Made by a program: the position numbers and the translations under genes
The notes under the pieces: generated by a model
Told to the model about the DNA's origin: nothing
The model's database searches: none
The model's input: only the letters and a program-made list of their open reading frames with translations
In this document: positions 28,345-38,081 of the stretch, one piece after another
How the letters are laid out: each line of letters starts with the position of its first letter
How positions within the stretch are numbered: the first letter of the stretch is position 1
Assembly: GCA_028383305.1 (NCBI GenBank)
Contig: JAOEVD010000006.1
Coordinates: 10,001 to 74,000 of the forward strand
DNA: 64,000 nt
Reading direction: 5' to 3'
DNA from: Candidatus Puniceispirillum sp.
GTDB taxonomy: Bacteria; Pseudomonadota; Alphaproteobacteria; Puniceispirillales; Puniceispirillaceae

Positions 28345-29593
28345 CCTGTGGCTTTTAGCATCAATCATTGTGCTGCTGATTATCGCTTCGGCCTTTTTTT
28401 CGAGTGCCGAAACCGCATTGACCGCAGCGTCGGATGCGCGGATGCGCCAATTGGCAAGCAAAGGCAATGAACGCGCTCGCACCGTCGAGGCATTGCGTGC
28501 CGATCGTGAAGGGCTGATCGGGTCGATCCTGATTGGCAATAATGCGGTCAATGTTCTTGGCTCGGCCTTGGCAACAAGCATTGCCATCTCGCTGTTTGGC
28601 GAGGGTGGTCTTGTGTGGGCAACAGTTGCCATGACCGTGCTTTTGGTCGTTTTTGCCGAAGTGATGCCGAAAACCTATGCTTTTACCTATGCTGATCAAT
28701 ATGCTTTGCGCATTGCCCCAACCCTGTTATGGGTAGTGCGCTTGCTTAGGCCGCTGTCGCTTGGAATCCGGTTTTTGGCAAGCCAGATGATCCGGCCGAA
28801 CCCGAACGGCGATCAAGACCGCGAAGAAGAATTGCGCGGCCTGATTGAATTGCAGGGCGACAATGGCAATGCCGATGATCGTGAACGCAAAGCCATGCTG
28901 TCATCAATTCTGGATCTGAACGAATTATCCGTCGAACAGATCATGACACATCGCGGCACGGTAAGCATGGTCAATGCCGATGATAATATCGAGGATATTC
29001 TGCGCTTTGTCCTTGGATCTCCGCACACGCGCCATCCGGTTTTTTTGGGCAAGCCTGACAATATTATTGGCGTTCTCCATGTCAAAGATTTGCTTCGGGC
29101 GCTTGGCGAGGCCGAATCTTCTGGCAAAAAACCGCTTTTGCCGCAATTGGTGCAGAATATCGCCAGTGACGCATATTTCATTCCCGAAACCACCTTGCTG
29201 TTTGACCAGTTGCAGGCGTTTCGGACACGGCGCGAACATTTTGCTGTTGTTGTTGATGAATATGGTGATTTCAGGGGCATTGTGACCTTGGAAGATATTT
29301 TGGAAGAAATTGTTGGTGATATTGATGACGAGCATGATATCGGCTTGGCGGGTCTTAGCGCACAGGCAGATGGATCATGGCTTGTCGATGGCAATGTCAC
29401 GATCCGCGATCTGAATCGCGCGCTTGGCTGGCATCTTCCCGATGAGGACGCATCAACACTGGCGGGGCTTGTACTTTTTGAAAGCCGCACAATTCCAAGC
29501 CCTGGTCAAGAATTTCGCTTCCATGACATCCGGTTTCGCATTGTCAAACGCGAAGGCAACCGCCTGACCAGCTTGCGCCTTTGGGCAAGCTGA
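28334..29593 (+). CDS. CNNM/CBS domain membrane protein (HlyC/CorC family)
   Basis: A 419-residue membrane protein likely involved in magnesium or cobalt efflux, sometimes annotated hemolysin or TlyC. Residues 1 to about 180 form the CNNM (DUF21) domain with three or four membrane spans (WLLASIIVLLIIASAFFSSA, FAEVMPKTYAF). A CBS pair follows from about 205 to 325 (VEQIMTHRGTV, EYGDFRGIVTLEDILEEIVG), and then a C-terminal CorC/HlyC transporter-associated domain (WLVDGNVTIRDLNRAL). The ATG at 28334 follows GAGGTG and lies inside the end of aroB. aroK-aroB-CNNM is a conserved alphaproteobacterial order. Confidence 0.92.
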   Translation: MLSSLWLLASIIVLLIIASAFFSSAETALTAASDARMRQLASKGNERARTVEALRADREGLIGSILIGNNAVNVLGSALATSIAISLFGEGGLVWATVAMTVLLVVFAEVMPKTYAFTYADQYALRIAPTLLWVVRLLRPLSLGIRFLASQMIRPNPNGDQDREEELRGLIELQGDNGNADDRERKAMLSSILDLNELSVEQIMTHRGTVSMVNADDNIEDILRFVLGSPHTRHPVFLGKPDNIIGVLHVKDLLRALGEAESSGKKPLLPQLVQNIASDAYFIPETTLLFDQLQAFRTRREHFAVVVDEYGDFRGIVTLEDILEEIVGDIDDEHDIGLAGLSAQADGSWLVDGNVTIRDLNRALGWHLPDEDASTLAGLVLFESRTIPSPGQEFRFHDIRFRIVKREGNRLTSLRLWAS

Positions 29594-29612
29594 CAAACAG
29601 AAAGACCAAGAT

Positions 29613-30233
29613 ATGAGCAGTGCTAACTCCAAAGCCAACACCCAAGCTAGTTCCCAAGCTAGCAGGGCGATCCATACGCCTTATGGCAAAGATCATACAA
29701 CCGCATTAAGCACGCCAAAAGTCGAGCGCGAATTGGTTCATCAACGCCAAATTACGCTTAATGGCTATGTGCGAAATGATGGGATGTTCGATATTGAGGC
29801 CGAGCTAACTGACCATAAGACATACCCTTTTCCAAGCGATTTTCGCGGCGAGGTTACGCCTGATTTGCCAGTGCATCACATGATTTTGCGAATCACCATT
29901 ACGAAAGAACGGGTGATTACCGCCGCCGAAGCCATTACCGTGACCGGCCCATATGCGATTTGTCCAAAAGCCAATGAGGTGTTTGACGAACTTGTCGGGC
30001 TAAAAATTGCCCCCGGTTGGCGGCGTCAGGTGCAAGCAGCGATTGGCGGGCGGCATGGCTGTACACATATCACCGAATTGCTTGGCCCAGTTGCCACCAT
30101 CGCCTATCAGACAATGTATGGCCAAGATGCGCGCGGACGCCGGATCAACTCAAATTTCACTGATGCTGACAAGCAAACCGAACGAAGCCATTTAGCCAAT
30201 AGCTGTGTTGGCTATGCTGATGATCGAGATTAG
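29613..30233 (+). CDS. DUF2889 domain-containing protein
   Basis: A 206-residue cytoplasmic protein of unknown role. The DUF2889 domain covers most of it from about residue 40: DGMFDIEAELTDHKTY, the LPVHHMILRITI segment and the cysteine/histidine motif GGRHGCTHITELLGP. The first 35 residues are low complexity (Ser/Ala/Lys). It lies 19 bp after the CNNM gene on the same strand and may belong to the same transcript. Confidence 0.85.
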   Translation: MSSANSKANTQASSQASRAIHTPYGKDHTTALSTPKVERELVHQRQITLNGYVRNDGMFDIEAELTDHKTYPFPSDFRGEVTPDLPVHHMILRITITKERVITAAEAITVTGPYAICPKANEVFDELVGLKIAPGWRRQVQAAIGGRHGCTHITELLGPVATIAYQTMYGQDARGRRINSNFTDADKQTERSHLANSCVGYADDRD

Positions 30234-30255
30234 GATTCGCACGATAGCGCCAAAC

Positions 30256-30513
30256 TCAATCGCTTAGATGCAGCTCTAGCGCGTGAATGCTATTGGCAAG
30301 ATCTTCTGCCAAAATATCATTCACCATGCGGTGACGTTGTAGGCGGGATTTGCCAGCAAATGCATCGGCCTTGATCGAGACCTCAAAATGCGTGCCGCCG
30401 CCTTCGCGCCATCCGGCATGACCTGCATGTTTATGGCTGACATCCTGAACGTCAATTTGACGCGGATTTAACCCGGCGTTTAGTTTTTGCGCTATAGTAT
30501 CTGCCGTTGCCAT
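30256..30513 (-). CDS. bolA: BolA family protein
   Basis: An 85-residue BolA/IbaG-type protein, which partners with monothiol glutaredoxins in iron-sulfur trafficking and regulation. The class II KH-like fold is recognisable with VSHKHAGHAG near the N-terminus and HFEVSIKADAFAGKSRLQRHRMVND, with the conserved R-L-x-R-H. It is divergent from the J-domain gene with 64 bp between them, as in rhizobia and relatives. Confidence 0.92.
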   Translation of the reverse strand: MATADTIAQKLNAGLNPRQIDVQDVSHKHAGHAGWREGGGTHFEVSIKADAFAGKSRLQRHRMVNDILAEDLANSIHALELHLSD

Positions 30514-30577
30514 ATGTTATCTCCATAAAGGGGGCTATGTTTGCCTGCGAGGGCAATGATTAAGAGTGGATCATAGG

Positions 30578-31159
30578 ATGAGACGCGCCACCGTACCAGA
30601 GTTTAAGATCAACCAGAGCCAGAATGATACTCGGCCGCGGCGTTGTGCGGCCATCGGCTGCCGTGATGAAGGCGTTTATCCAGCGCCCAAATCACGCGAT
30701 GCGTTGCGCGATTATATCTGGTTCTGCCTTGATCATATCCGCGCCTATAACAAATCATGGAATTATTATGACGGGCTGCAAGGCGCCGCGCTTGAAGCCG
30801 AGATCCGCCGCGCCACAACATGGGAGCGCCCAAGCTGGAAATTTGCCACCGGACAGCCAAGCGAAAGTAATTTTGAAGATCCGCTTGGGCTGTTTGATTT
30901 TGAAAATCGTGATGAGGCAAAATCGGGCAGCAAACTCACCCCAGAAGAGCGCGCCGCATGGAAAACCTTAAACTTGGCACCGGTTGATGATTTTGATATT
31001 GTCAAAAAACAATACAAGCGTCTGGTCAAGGAGAATCACCCCGATAAAAATGGGGGTGACGCCCATGCAGAAGAACGGTTAAAAGATATTAACCTTGCCT
31101 ATTCACTGATTCGGAAAACCCTAGCCAATGGTGACAAGCCTGCCACCAGCCAAACCTAA
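30578..31159 (+). CDS. J-domain co-chaperone with N-terminal cysteine motif
   Basis: About 193 residues. The C-terminal part (from about residue 130) is a J domain with DFDIVKKQYKRLVKENHPDKNGG, including the HPD tripeptide that stimulates DnaK ATPase. The N-terminal half carries CAAIGC and FCLDHIRAYNKSWNYYDG, which may bind metal. It lacks the Gly/Phe and zinc-finger regions of true DnaJ. This architecture recurs upstream of cobS-cobT in Alphaproteobacteria, so a role with these AAA/VWA proteins is plausible. A GTG at 30566 is an alternative start. Confidence 0.88.
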   Translation: MRRATVPEFKINQSQNDTRPRRCAAIGCRDEGVYPAPKSRDALRDYIWFCLDHIRAYNKSWNYYDGLQGAALEAEIRRATTWERPSWKFATGQPSESNFEDPLGLFDFENRDEAKSGSKLTPEERAAWKTLNLAPVDDFDIVKKQYKRLVKENHPDKNGGDAHAEERLKDINLAYSLIRKTLANGDKPATSQT

Positions 31160-31188
31160 CATTTGCTTAATGTGGAGTTCTAACTGTT

Positions 31189-32196
31189 ATGTCTGATAAC
31201 GCGAAATTTGCGCCGACCCCTGCCCATTCTATGTCGGCGCCCGACATTACGGTCAATGCCAGAGACGTCTTTGGAATTGATGTCGACATGATCGTCCCTG
31301 CCTTTAGCGAGGGATCTGACTATGTGCCCGCGCTTGACCCGAACTATCAGTTCGACACTGACACCACTATCGCCATTCTGGCGGGGTTTGGCCATAACCG
31401 GCGAGTGATGATTCAAGGCTATCATGGCACCGGTAAATCAACCCATATTGAACAGGTTGCCGCACGGTTGAACTGGCCCTGTATCCGGGTCAATCTGGAT
31501 AGCCATATCAGCCGCATTGACCTGATCGGCAAAGATGCCATCGTGCTTCGTGATGGTAAACAGATTACCGAATTCCGCGAAGGGATTCTGCCATGGGCGT
31601 TGCAAAATCCGGTTGCGCTGGTATTTGATGAATATGACGCTGGCCGTGCCGATGTGATGTTTGTGATTCAGCGTGTTCTCGAAGTCGATGGTAAGCTGAC
31701 CCTTCTTGATAGCAATAAGGTGATTCACCCGGATCCGCATTTCCGGCTTTTTGCAACCGCCAACACAGTTGGCCTTGGCGATACAACCGGCCTTTATCAT
31801 GGAACTCAGCAAATCAATCAGGGGCAAATGGACCGCTGGTCAATTGTGTCAACATTGAATTATCTGCCGCATGCTGATGAGGTGAATATCATTACAGCAA
31901 AGCTGCCGCAATATGCCGATAAAAAAGGCGCTGAACAGGTTGCCGCAATGGTTCACATGGCCGATTTGACGCGCAAAGGTTTCATGTCAGGTGATCTATC
32001 AACTGTCATGTCACCGCGTACAGTCATCACATGGGCTGAAAATACTAGTATTTTTGGCGATATGACTTTGGCATTCCGGTTAAGCTTTTTGAATAAATGT
32101 GACGAAATCGAACGTCCAACCGTGGCTGAATATTATCAGCGTTGTTTTGGCATTGATCTTCCCGAAGCACCGATCCGGCAGGCCACTGCCAGCTAA
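31189..32196 (+). CDS. cobS: Cobaltochelatase subunit CobS (AAA+ ATPase)
   Basis: In aerobic cobalamin synthesis CobS and CobT form the ATPase module that works with CobN to insert cobalt. The 335-residue protein is a MoxR-type AAA+ ATPase: Walker [10 protein letters not shown] near residues 84-92, Walker [11 protein letters not shown], sensor LFATANTVG. CobN and other cob genes are not in this window, and CobS/CobT are known outside cobalamin operons, so cobalt chelation is not certain here. It is 68 bp upstream of cobT and follows the J-domain gene by 29 bp. Confidence 0.93.
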   Translation: MSDNAKFAPTPAHSMSAPDITVNARDVFGIDVDMIVPAFSEGSDYVPALDPNYQFDTDTTIAILAGFGHNRRVMIQGYHGTGKSTHIEQVAARLNWPCIRVNLDSHISRIDLIGKDAIVLRDGKQITEFREGILPWALQNPVALVFDEYDAGRADVMFVIQRVLEVDGKLTLLDSNKVIHPDPHFRLFATANTVGLGDTTGLYHGTQQINQGQMDRWSIVSTLNYLPHADEVNIITAKLPQYADKKGAEQVAAMVHMADLTRKGFMSGDLSTVMSPRTVITWAENTSIFGDMTLAFRLSFLNKCDEIERPTVAEYYQRCFGIDLPEAPIRQATAS

Positions 32197-32264
32197 GCGC
32201 CAAGCGCCCGCAGCAGCATGCCAGCCCAAATCATAAGCCACCAGAACAATCGTAGGAAACCAGC

Positions 32265-34115
32265 ATGTCTTCATTTGACAAGGATGCACAATTTCTGAAA
32301 TCCAACGCCGCAGCGATGCGGGCGCTTGCTGGTGGCAAAGAGCATCAAGTGACCTATGCTGGCACCGATACGCATGTTGGCAAGGATGATGTGCGGTTGC
32401 CGGCGCTCCCCCCAACGGCAACCGCAGCGCAAAAAGCCAGCCTTCGCGGTGCCGCCGACGGTGCCGCGCTATGGCTTGCTCATCATAACCCGATGACCCA
32501 CAAGAAACATTGCCCTGCCCCTGATGGTGCCAAGGCGATTTTTGAATCGGCTGAACGCGCCCGTGTCGAGGCCATTGGCGCGCGTCATATGAAAGGCGTT
32601 GGCGATAATCTGGATGCCGCCTTGAATCAGCGTTATGAAAACAGGCAGATTGATGCCCCAGGAAGCGCCGATGATGCCAGTATTGCCGAGGTTTTGCGGT
32701 TATTGCTTCGCGAAGAATTGACCGGATCACCACCACCTAAAAACCTGTCAATGGTCATGGATTTATGGCGGCCATGGGTGAAAAGCCGGGCAGGCGATCT
32801 GATTAACGAGCTTGGCGAATCACTCGATGATCAATCGGCCTTTGCCGAATTATCACGCCGGCTGATTGGTGCGCTTGAATCCGATCTTGGTGAGGCATCA
32901 TCCGATGAAGATCAAGATTCAGACAATGAAGATGATCAGGATGAAGGTGGCGACAGCCAGTCCGAACAGGATGGCGAACAATCTGCCGTTGGCGAAGATC
33001 AAAGCGAAGGCGATGACAGCCAATCAATGGATGACGCTGGTGATGCTGGCGCGTCTGAAGATGGCGCATTGATGGATTCCGAAGGCACGGATGACGGCAG
33101 CAGCGATGGTGAGTCACCCAATTCAGATATGAATGGGGATAATAGCAAAAGCGGCGCTTCAACCGAAGGCTATCGTGTTTTCGATACCAAATTTGACGAA
33201 GTGATTGCCGCTGCCGATCTTTGCGACCCGCAAGAGCTTGACCGGCTGCGGGTGATGCTTGACCGACATATGGAAAATGTCACCTCAATCGTTGGCAAGC
33301 TTGCCAATCGCCTGCAACGTAAATTGATGGCGCATCAAAATAGGTCTTGGGATTTTGATCTTGAAGAGGGCGTACTTGACGCGGCCAAATTGCACCGCGT
33401 TGTCACCCAGCCATTAAGCCCGCTTTCCTATAAGCAGGAACAAGATACAAAATTCCGCGATACAGTTGTGACGCTTTTGTTAGATAATTCGGGATCGATG
33501 CGTGGGCGACCCATTACGATTGCCGCGGTCACCGCCGATATTCTGGCACGCACGCTTGAACGTTGCGGCGTCAAAGTCGAAATTCTTGGCTTTACTACCC
33601 GTGCATGGAAAGGTGGGCAATCGCGCGAATTATGGCAACAGGCCGGAAAGCCAGCTATGCCAGGGCGCCTGAATGATCTTCGCCATATCATCTATAAGCC
33701 AGCCGATGTGCCATGGCGCCGCGCGCGTAAGTCGCTTGGGCTAATGCTGCGCGAAGGGATTTTGAAAGAAAATATTGATGGCGAAGCGCTGTTATGGGCG
33801 CATGATCGGCTTTTGGCACGGCATGAAGATCGCCGAATCATGCTTGTCATTTCTGATGGTGCGCCAGTTGATGATTCAACCCTATCGGTGAACAGCGGAA
33901 GCTATCTTGAAAAGCATCTTCGCGAGGTTATTGGCTATATCGAAGGGCGGTCACCGGTTGAATTGCTTGCCATTGGTATTGGTCATGATGTGACACGCTA
34001 TTACCGGCGCGCTGTTACCATCACTGATGTTGACCAGCTTGGCGGCGCTGTTGTCGGGCAATTGACCGACCTGTTTGACGAGGATGCAAATAAGCGTTTG
34101 CGCCGCGCTAGCTAA
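32265..34115 (+). CDS. cobT: Cobaltochelatase subunit CobT (VWA domain)
   Basis: Partner of CobS. The N-terminal helical domain (about 1-200) is followed by a very acidic, low-complexity region (about 205-300, mostly Asp, Glu, Ser, Gln). The C-terminal von Willebrand A domain carries the MIDAS motif DNSGS at 407-411 and the later ISDGAP metal-binding segment. 616 residues is the usual size. A bidirectional terminator lies 41 bp downstream. As with cobS, the role could be cobalt chelation or another chaperone-like activity. Confidence 0.92.
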   Translation: MSSFDKDAQFLKSNAAAMRALAGGKEHQVTYAGTDTHVGKDDVRLPALPPTATAAQKASLRGAADGAALWLAHHNPMTHKKHCPAPDGAKAIFESAERARVEAIGARHMKGVGDNLDAALNQRYENRQIDAPGSADDASIAEVLRLLLREELTGSPPPKNLSMVMDLWRPWVKSRAGDLINELGESLDDQSAFAELSRRLIGALESDLGEASSDEDQDSDNEDDQDEGGDSQSEQDGEQSAVGEDQSEGDDSQSMDDAGDAGASEDGALMDSEGTDDGSSDGESPNSDMNGDNSKSGASTEGYRVFDTKFDEVIAAADLCDPQELDRLRVMLDRHMENVTSIVGKLANRLQRKLMAHQNRSWDFDLEEGVLDAAKLHRVVTQPLSPLSYKQEQDTKFRDTVVTLLLDNSGSMRGRPITIAAVTADILARTLERCGVKVEILGFTTRAWKGGQSRELWQQAGKPAMPGRLNDLRHIIYKPADVPWRRARKSLGLMLREGILKENIDGEALLWAHDRLLARHEDRRIMLVISDGAPVDDSTLSVNSGSYLEKHLREVIGYIEGRSPVELLAIGIGHDVTRYYRRAVTITDVDQLGGAVVGQLTDLFDEDANKRLRRAS

Positions 34116-34156
34116 TATCCAGCCTCAGCCTTCACATTCAATTCCAGACCAAAGAC

Positions 34157-34187
34157 AAAAAACCCCGCATATTTTGCGGGGTTTTTT
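34157..34187. terminator. Bidirectional terminator between cobT and rpmB
   Basis: A6 tract, 7-bp stem CCCCGCA/TGCGGGG (34163-34169 with 34175-34181), 5-nt loop and T6 tract. It works on both strands for the convergent cobT and rpmB genes. Confidence 0.9.
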
Positions 34188-34204
34188 GTGCGTTTAATAC
34201 GCGA

Positions 34205-34492
34205 TTATGCGGTTGTTTGCGCCGCCGTGATTTCGCGCTTTAATTCGCGGGCTTCAACCGCCAATTCGGCGTTGCGTGCCTGCAGCAAATAAGCGTCAAG
34301 ACCACCATGTTTTTCAACAGTGCGCATGGCACTTGTGGAAACGCGAAGGCTGATCGCACGACCAAGAATTTCGCTATGCATGCGGGTTGATTGAAGATTT
34401 GGCAGAAAACGGCGGCGTGTGCGGTTATTCGCATGGCTGACATTATTGCCAGACATCACAGTCTTACCAGAAATTTGACAGCGTTTTGCCAT
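34205..34492 (-). CDS. rpmB: 50S ribosomal protein L28
   Basis: L28 is a small protein of the large ribosomal subunit. The 95 residues begin MAKRCQISGKTVMSGNNVSH, with the basic RRRFLPNLQ segment and the alphaproteobacterial C-terminal extension rich in Ala, Glu and Arg. The open frame extends upstream to 34519, but the family start is the MAKR methionine. It is monocistronic, with its own promoter 57 bp upstream and the shared terminator downstream. Confidence 0.96.
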   Translation of the reverse strand: MAKRCQISGKTVMSGNNVSHANNRTRRRFLPNLQSTRMHSEILGRAISLRVSTSAMRTVEKHGGLDAYLLQARNAELAVEARELKREITAAQTTA

Positions 34493-34548
34493 AACTAAGG
34501 CTCCATAATCAGCAGACACAGGTGTCCTGCGTTAGAAATTGAAGGCTG

Positions 34549-34577
34549 GGTATAGGCCAGTCTGCGGCCAAGGTCAA
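34549..34577 (-). promoter_or_regulatory. Promoter of rpmB
   Basis: On the minus strand TTGACC (34572-34577), a 17-bp spacer and TATACC (34549-34554). The -10 and what follows (GGCCTATACCC) closely match rRNA promoter P2. Confidence 0.7.
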
Positions 34578-34845
34578 GCCGGAAAACCGGCTTTGCCACT
34601 GCAAGAATCCAAACAAGCGAAGGAATCAAAGCCGATGCAATCTATCCAAGTCCAAGCAATGTTAAGCCAGACCAATTTCAAGCTACGTGATTATCCTGCT
34701 TTTGCTTTTAGTTAATCCAAATAGACTAGGCGGCGATGTTTGTAGCTCCAGACTGGCGGTTTGAATTTGTGCGCTTTGCGGTTTCATTCTCAGAAATACG
34801 CTATAGCGGCCTATTGTGCATTTGAATGATTTTGATCAAAGGAAC
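34578..34845. other. Intergenic region upstream of rpmB and the RHH gene
   Basis: Part of a 353-bp gap between divergent genes. Apart from the rpmB promoter it contains the end of a 7-bp hairpin AAGCCGG-AAAA-CCGGCTT (34576-34593, overlapping the -35 box) without a T-run. I see no gene. Confidence 0.4.
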
Positions 34846-35181
34846 ATGGTTTTGAAAGCAAAGCGCAATATACAATTAGTAAATGTCCAAACATCAGTTG
34901 TTTTGGAAACCGCGATTTGGGATGCTGTTGGTGAAATTCTGATTCGCGAAAATTTGGATTTGAACGGATTTTGCCAGATGGTCGATAAATGCCGACGCGG
35001 GTTTAACCTAACATCGGCGATTCGGGTGGTTGTGATGATCTATTATCGGACATTAGCGCATGAGCAGCAGCAATTTACCGGTGCAAAGCCATCTTTGAAT
35101 CAGTTAAATGCACCCAATCCAGAATTGCCGCCAATCTCACTTTTACCTATTGTTCTGAAATCTTTTCGCAAAGGCCTTTAG
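34846..35181 (+). CDS. Ribbon-helix-helix domain protein
   Basis: About 111 residues, of the RHH_4-type family common in Alphaproteobacteria. The conserved region runs from RNIQLVNVQTSVVLETAIWDAVGEI to LTSAIRVVVMIYYR, typical of these aryl-sulfate-transferase-like or DNA-binding RHH proteins; a role as a small transcriptional regulator is inferred. A GTG at 34816 is an alternative start, but ATG 34846 has AAAGGA just upstream. The end overlaps the convergent pyrD by 35 bp. Confidence 0.75.
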   Translation: MVLKAKRNIQLVNVQTSVVLETAIWDAVGEILIRENLDLNGFCQMVDKCRRGFNLTSAIRVVVMIYYRTLAHEQQQFTGAKPSLNQLNAPNPELPPISLLPIVLKSFRKGL

Positions 35182-36268
35182 CATATTTAATCGCTTTGAC
35201 AGGGTCAGGGATTTGCCCCTTGATCTGATGCGGCGCGCTTATACCATCAGCATCCATCATCGCCGCTAGCTGATACAAAATACGGCCTGGCAGATGTGGG
35301 CCTTCAAGCGCCAAGCCGCTATAAAGCTGCACCAGATCAGCGCCAACCAGAATTTTGGCATAGGCTTGCCAGCCATTCGCAACGCCGCCAGCCCCAATCA
35401 AGCCAAGCCGCCGATCACTCAAACGCGCCACATCGGCAAGAATTGCCGTGGCAGCTTCGAAAAGTGGCGCACCCGATAACCCGCCCGATTCGCCAGCATG
35501 AACCCCATCAAGATCATCAGGGCGTGCCGAGGTGGTATTGGTTGCGATAATGCCGCTGACCCCTCCCTCAACACAAGATTCAACAATCGCCACCAGATCG
35601 TCATGATGCAGATCGGGGGCAATTTTCAAAAAGATTGGCTTTGCCGATACATCGCCATCACCGGCCGCTTCATTAAGTCCGGCCCGGCCTGCCGCCAGCA
35701 AATTAGCAAGGTGCGTCTTGGTTTGTAAATTGCGTAAACCGGGGGTGTTTGGTGACGAGATATTGAGCGTGATATAATCGGCATAGCGCGCTAGATGCGC
35801 CACCGCACGGCAATAATCATCAATTGGCGCTTGGCTGATTTTATTGGCACCAACATTAACCCCCAAAATACCGGTTCGTGCCACCGCCATCTTTTGCAGA
35901 TTCCGTGCAGCCGCATCCATGCCAAGACTGTTAAAGCCGTAACGGTTGATCACCGCATGATGTTTTGGCAGGCGAAAAACGCGCGGTTTTTGGTTACCAG
36001 GCTGCGGGAGCGGCGTGATGGTGCCAACCTCGACATGACCAAAGCCAAGCTGCATCGCGCCATTAAAACAGGCTGCATTCTTGTCAAAACCAGCCGCCAG
36101 CCCAAGCGGATTAGCGAATTCCAAACCTGCAAGTGTTACGCCTAAATTGGCCTTTGTTGCCAGCGCTGCTGGACGCGGCCCCAGATTATGATGAAGCGTC
36201 GCCACCGCAACACGGTGCGCTGCCTCGGCTGGCAAACATCGCGCCAAATTTGCCAGCATGCCCCACAT
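35147..36268 (-). CDS. pyrD: Dihydroorotate dehydrogenase (quinone), class 2
   Basis: Oxidises dihydroorotate to orotate in pyrimidine synthesis with FMN, passing electrons to ubiquinone at the membrane. The N-terminal helical extension that marks class 2 (residues 1 to about 40, LPAEAAHRVAVATLHHNLGP) is present. The barrel includes NPLGLAAGFDKNA, NRYGFNSLGMD, the ISSPNTPGLR segment with the catalytic Ser, and GVANGWQAYAKILVGADLVQLYSG. 373 residues. It starts in a TGATG overlap with lysS. Confidence 0.96.
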   Translation of the reverse strand: MWGMLANLARCLPAEAAHRVAVATLHHNLGPRPAALATKANLGVTLAGLEFANPLGLAAGFDKNAACFNGAMQLGFGHVEVGTITPLPQPGNQKPRVFRLPKHHAVINRYGFNSLGMDAAARNLQKMAVARTGILGVNVGANKISQAPIDDYCRAVAHLARYADYITLNISSPNTPGLRNLQTKTHLANLLAAGRAGLNEAAGDGDVSAKPIFLKIAPDLHHDDLVAIVESCVEGGVSGIIATNTTSARPDDLDGVHAGESGGLSGAPLFEAATAILADVARLSDRRLGLIGAGGVANGWQAYAKILVGADLVQLYSGLALEGPHLPGRILYQLAAMMDADGISAPHQIKGQIPDPVKAIKYAKGLCEKISEQ

Positions 36269-37881
36269 CAGCCATGATCCGCCGCTTGGACAAGCCTGCC
36301 GCCAAGCGCATCATCAATCAATTGAATACTTTTTTCGCGGCCATAAAGCGCAAAGAATGACCCCATACGCGGCCCTTCAGACTGGCCAAGAAGCACTTCA
36401 TAAAGACATTTGAACCAATCGCGCAGATTTTCATATTCAGCCGCTTTGCCCGTGGCATAGACAACCGATTGGATATCCTCGGCACCGCTATCACCGGCAA
36501 GCGCCACAAGCTGTGATTTCAACGCTTCGAGATGACCGGCCTCAGCAGCCTCGGCAAGCCGGTAGGTTTTATGAGGGCGAACCATATCCTGATAATAATT
36601 AACCGCATAACCAATCATCCGATCAAGCTCGGCATGGGTTTTCGGGTCGATCTCGCCAGCATAGTCACTGACATAGGCCCAGACGATTTGCGGATCTTCG
36701 GCATGACAAACAGCCGCCAGATTCAGTAATAAAGTAAAGCTCACCGGCAAACCTGCCTGATTGGGCAAACCGCTGTGAATATGCCATAGCGGATTTTCCA
36801 GCTGTTCGGAATTATCTTGTGACAATAATTTGCCGAGATGCTGGTAATATTCATCAACGGTTTTTGGAATCACATCAAAATGCAATCTTTTGGCGCGCTT
36901 GGGCTGGCCATACATGAATAGTGATAATGATTCTGGACTGCCATAACGCAACCAATCTTCAACCGACAAACCATTGCCTTTTGATTTGGAAATTTTTTCG
37001 CCATTCGTATCAAGGAATAATTCATAAGAAATGCCCGCTGGCGGCGTACCGCCAAGTGCGCGGGTGATCTTGCTCGATTGGGTTACCGAATCAATCAAAT
37101 CCTTACCACTCATTTCATAATCAACACCAAGCGCGTACCACCGCATCGCCCAGTCACATTTCCATTGCAATTTACATTGTCCGCCAGTGACCGAAACCTC
37201 GCGTTCAGCCCCGCTATCAGGATCAATATAGGTAATCGTGCCAGCGCTGGTGTTACAATGAATGACCTTGGCCTGAAGCACCTTGCCACTAACAGGGCAG
37301 ATTGGAAAAAACGGGCTGTAAGTTGCCTGCCGTTCCGACCCCAAAGTTGGCAGCATGATATTCATGATGGCATCATAATGTTCAAGAACACGAAGCAATG
37401 CCGAGTCAAATTTACCGCCAAGATAGCAATCGGTTGAACTCATGAATTCATATTGAAACCCGAAGGAATCAAGAAACGCCTGCAAGCGCAAATTATTATG
37501 TTCACCGAAAGACGGCGCGGTGCCGAATGGGTCTTTGACCTTGGTCAATGGCATATGAAGATAGGCCGCCAGCATTTCATGATTTGGCACATTATCTGGA
37601 ATCTTGCGAAAGCCGTCCATATCATCGGAAAAACAGATCAGCCGCGTTTTCTGGCCGGTCAGGCTCTCAAAGGCATGACGAACCATCGTGGTGCGAACAA
37701 CCTCACCAAAAGTGCCAATATGCGGCAGGCCTGATGGGCCATAACCGGTCTCGAACAGAACTTCATCCTTGGCGTTACCCATTTTATCAAGGCGGCTCGC
37801 CAGCGCGCGGGCCTCGGCAAATGGCCATGCCTTGGCGTTGCTTGCAATCTCTTGTAGATTTGCGGTCAGATCACTCATCAT
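36268..37881 (-). CDS. lysS: Lysyl-tRNA synthetase, class I
   Basis: Class I LysRS (also called LysK) charges tRNA-Lys; most bacteria use the unrelated class II enzyme, but class I is usual in Alphaproteobacteria. The 537-residue protein has the HIGH-type motif PHIG at 53-56 within GYGPSGLPHIGTFGE and the KMSKS-type motif KISKSKG near residue 295. The cysteine-rich region near 240 (GGQCKLQWKCDWAMRW) matches the family. It overlaps pyrD by one base, so the two are co-transcribed from a promoter about 50-75 bp upstream. Confidence 0.95.
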   Translation of the reverse strand: MMSDLTANLQEIASNAKAWPFAEARALASRLDKMGNAKDEVLFETGYGPSGLPHIGTFGEVVRTTMVRHAFESLTGQKTRLICFSDDMDGFRKIPDNVPNHEMLAAYLHMPLTKVKDPFGTAPSFGEHNNLRLQAFLDSFGFQYEFMSSTDCYLGGKFDSALLRVLEHYDAIMNIMLPTLGSERQATYSPFFPICPVSGKVLQAKVIHCNTSAGTITYIDPDSGAEREVSVTGGQCKLQWKCDWAMRWYALGVDYEMSGKDLIDSVTQSSKITRALGGTPPAGISYELFLDTNGEKISKSKGNGLSVEDWLRYGSPESLSLFMYGQPKRAKRLHFDVIPKTVDEYYQHLGKLLSQDNSEQLENPLWHIHSGLPNQAGLPVSFTLLLNLAAVCHAEDPQIVWAYVSDYAGEIDPKTHAELDRMIGYAVNYYQDMVRPHKTYRLAEAAEAGHLEALKSQLVALAGDSGAEDIQSVVYATGKAAEYENLRDWFKCLYEVLLGQSEGPRMGSFFALYGREKSIQLIDDALGGRLVQAADHG

Positions 37882-37928
37882 TATGCTCTTTCATGTTGCG
37901 GGCAGATGACTCCGCACCAAATGCGGAC

Positions 37929-37957
37929 AAGCTAGGGCGAGCCGCGATCAAGGTCAA
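37929..37957 (-). promoter_or_regulatory. Promoter of lysS-pyrD
   Basis: On the minus strand TTGACC (37952-37957) is followed after 17 bp by TAGCTT (37929-37934), 48 bp before the lysS ATG. Confidence 0.45.
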
Positions 37958-38081
37958 GTGGCAAGCAAGCCCAAAAACAGGCCGCCCAATAGTCTAGTTT
38001 TTGCCTCCTGCCTGCATTTAGTTTCACAAAACAGATGCGCAAAGCTGGCATGGCCGCCTGCGGCAAGCTATAACTGCCCTG

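Noticed and set aside
34576-34593. Hairpin AAGCCGG-AAAA-CCGGCTT taken for a terminator
   Set aside because: No T-run on either strand, and it overlaps the -35 box of the rpmB promoter.
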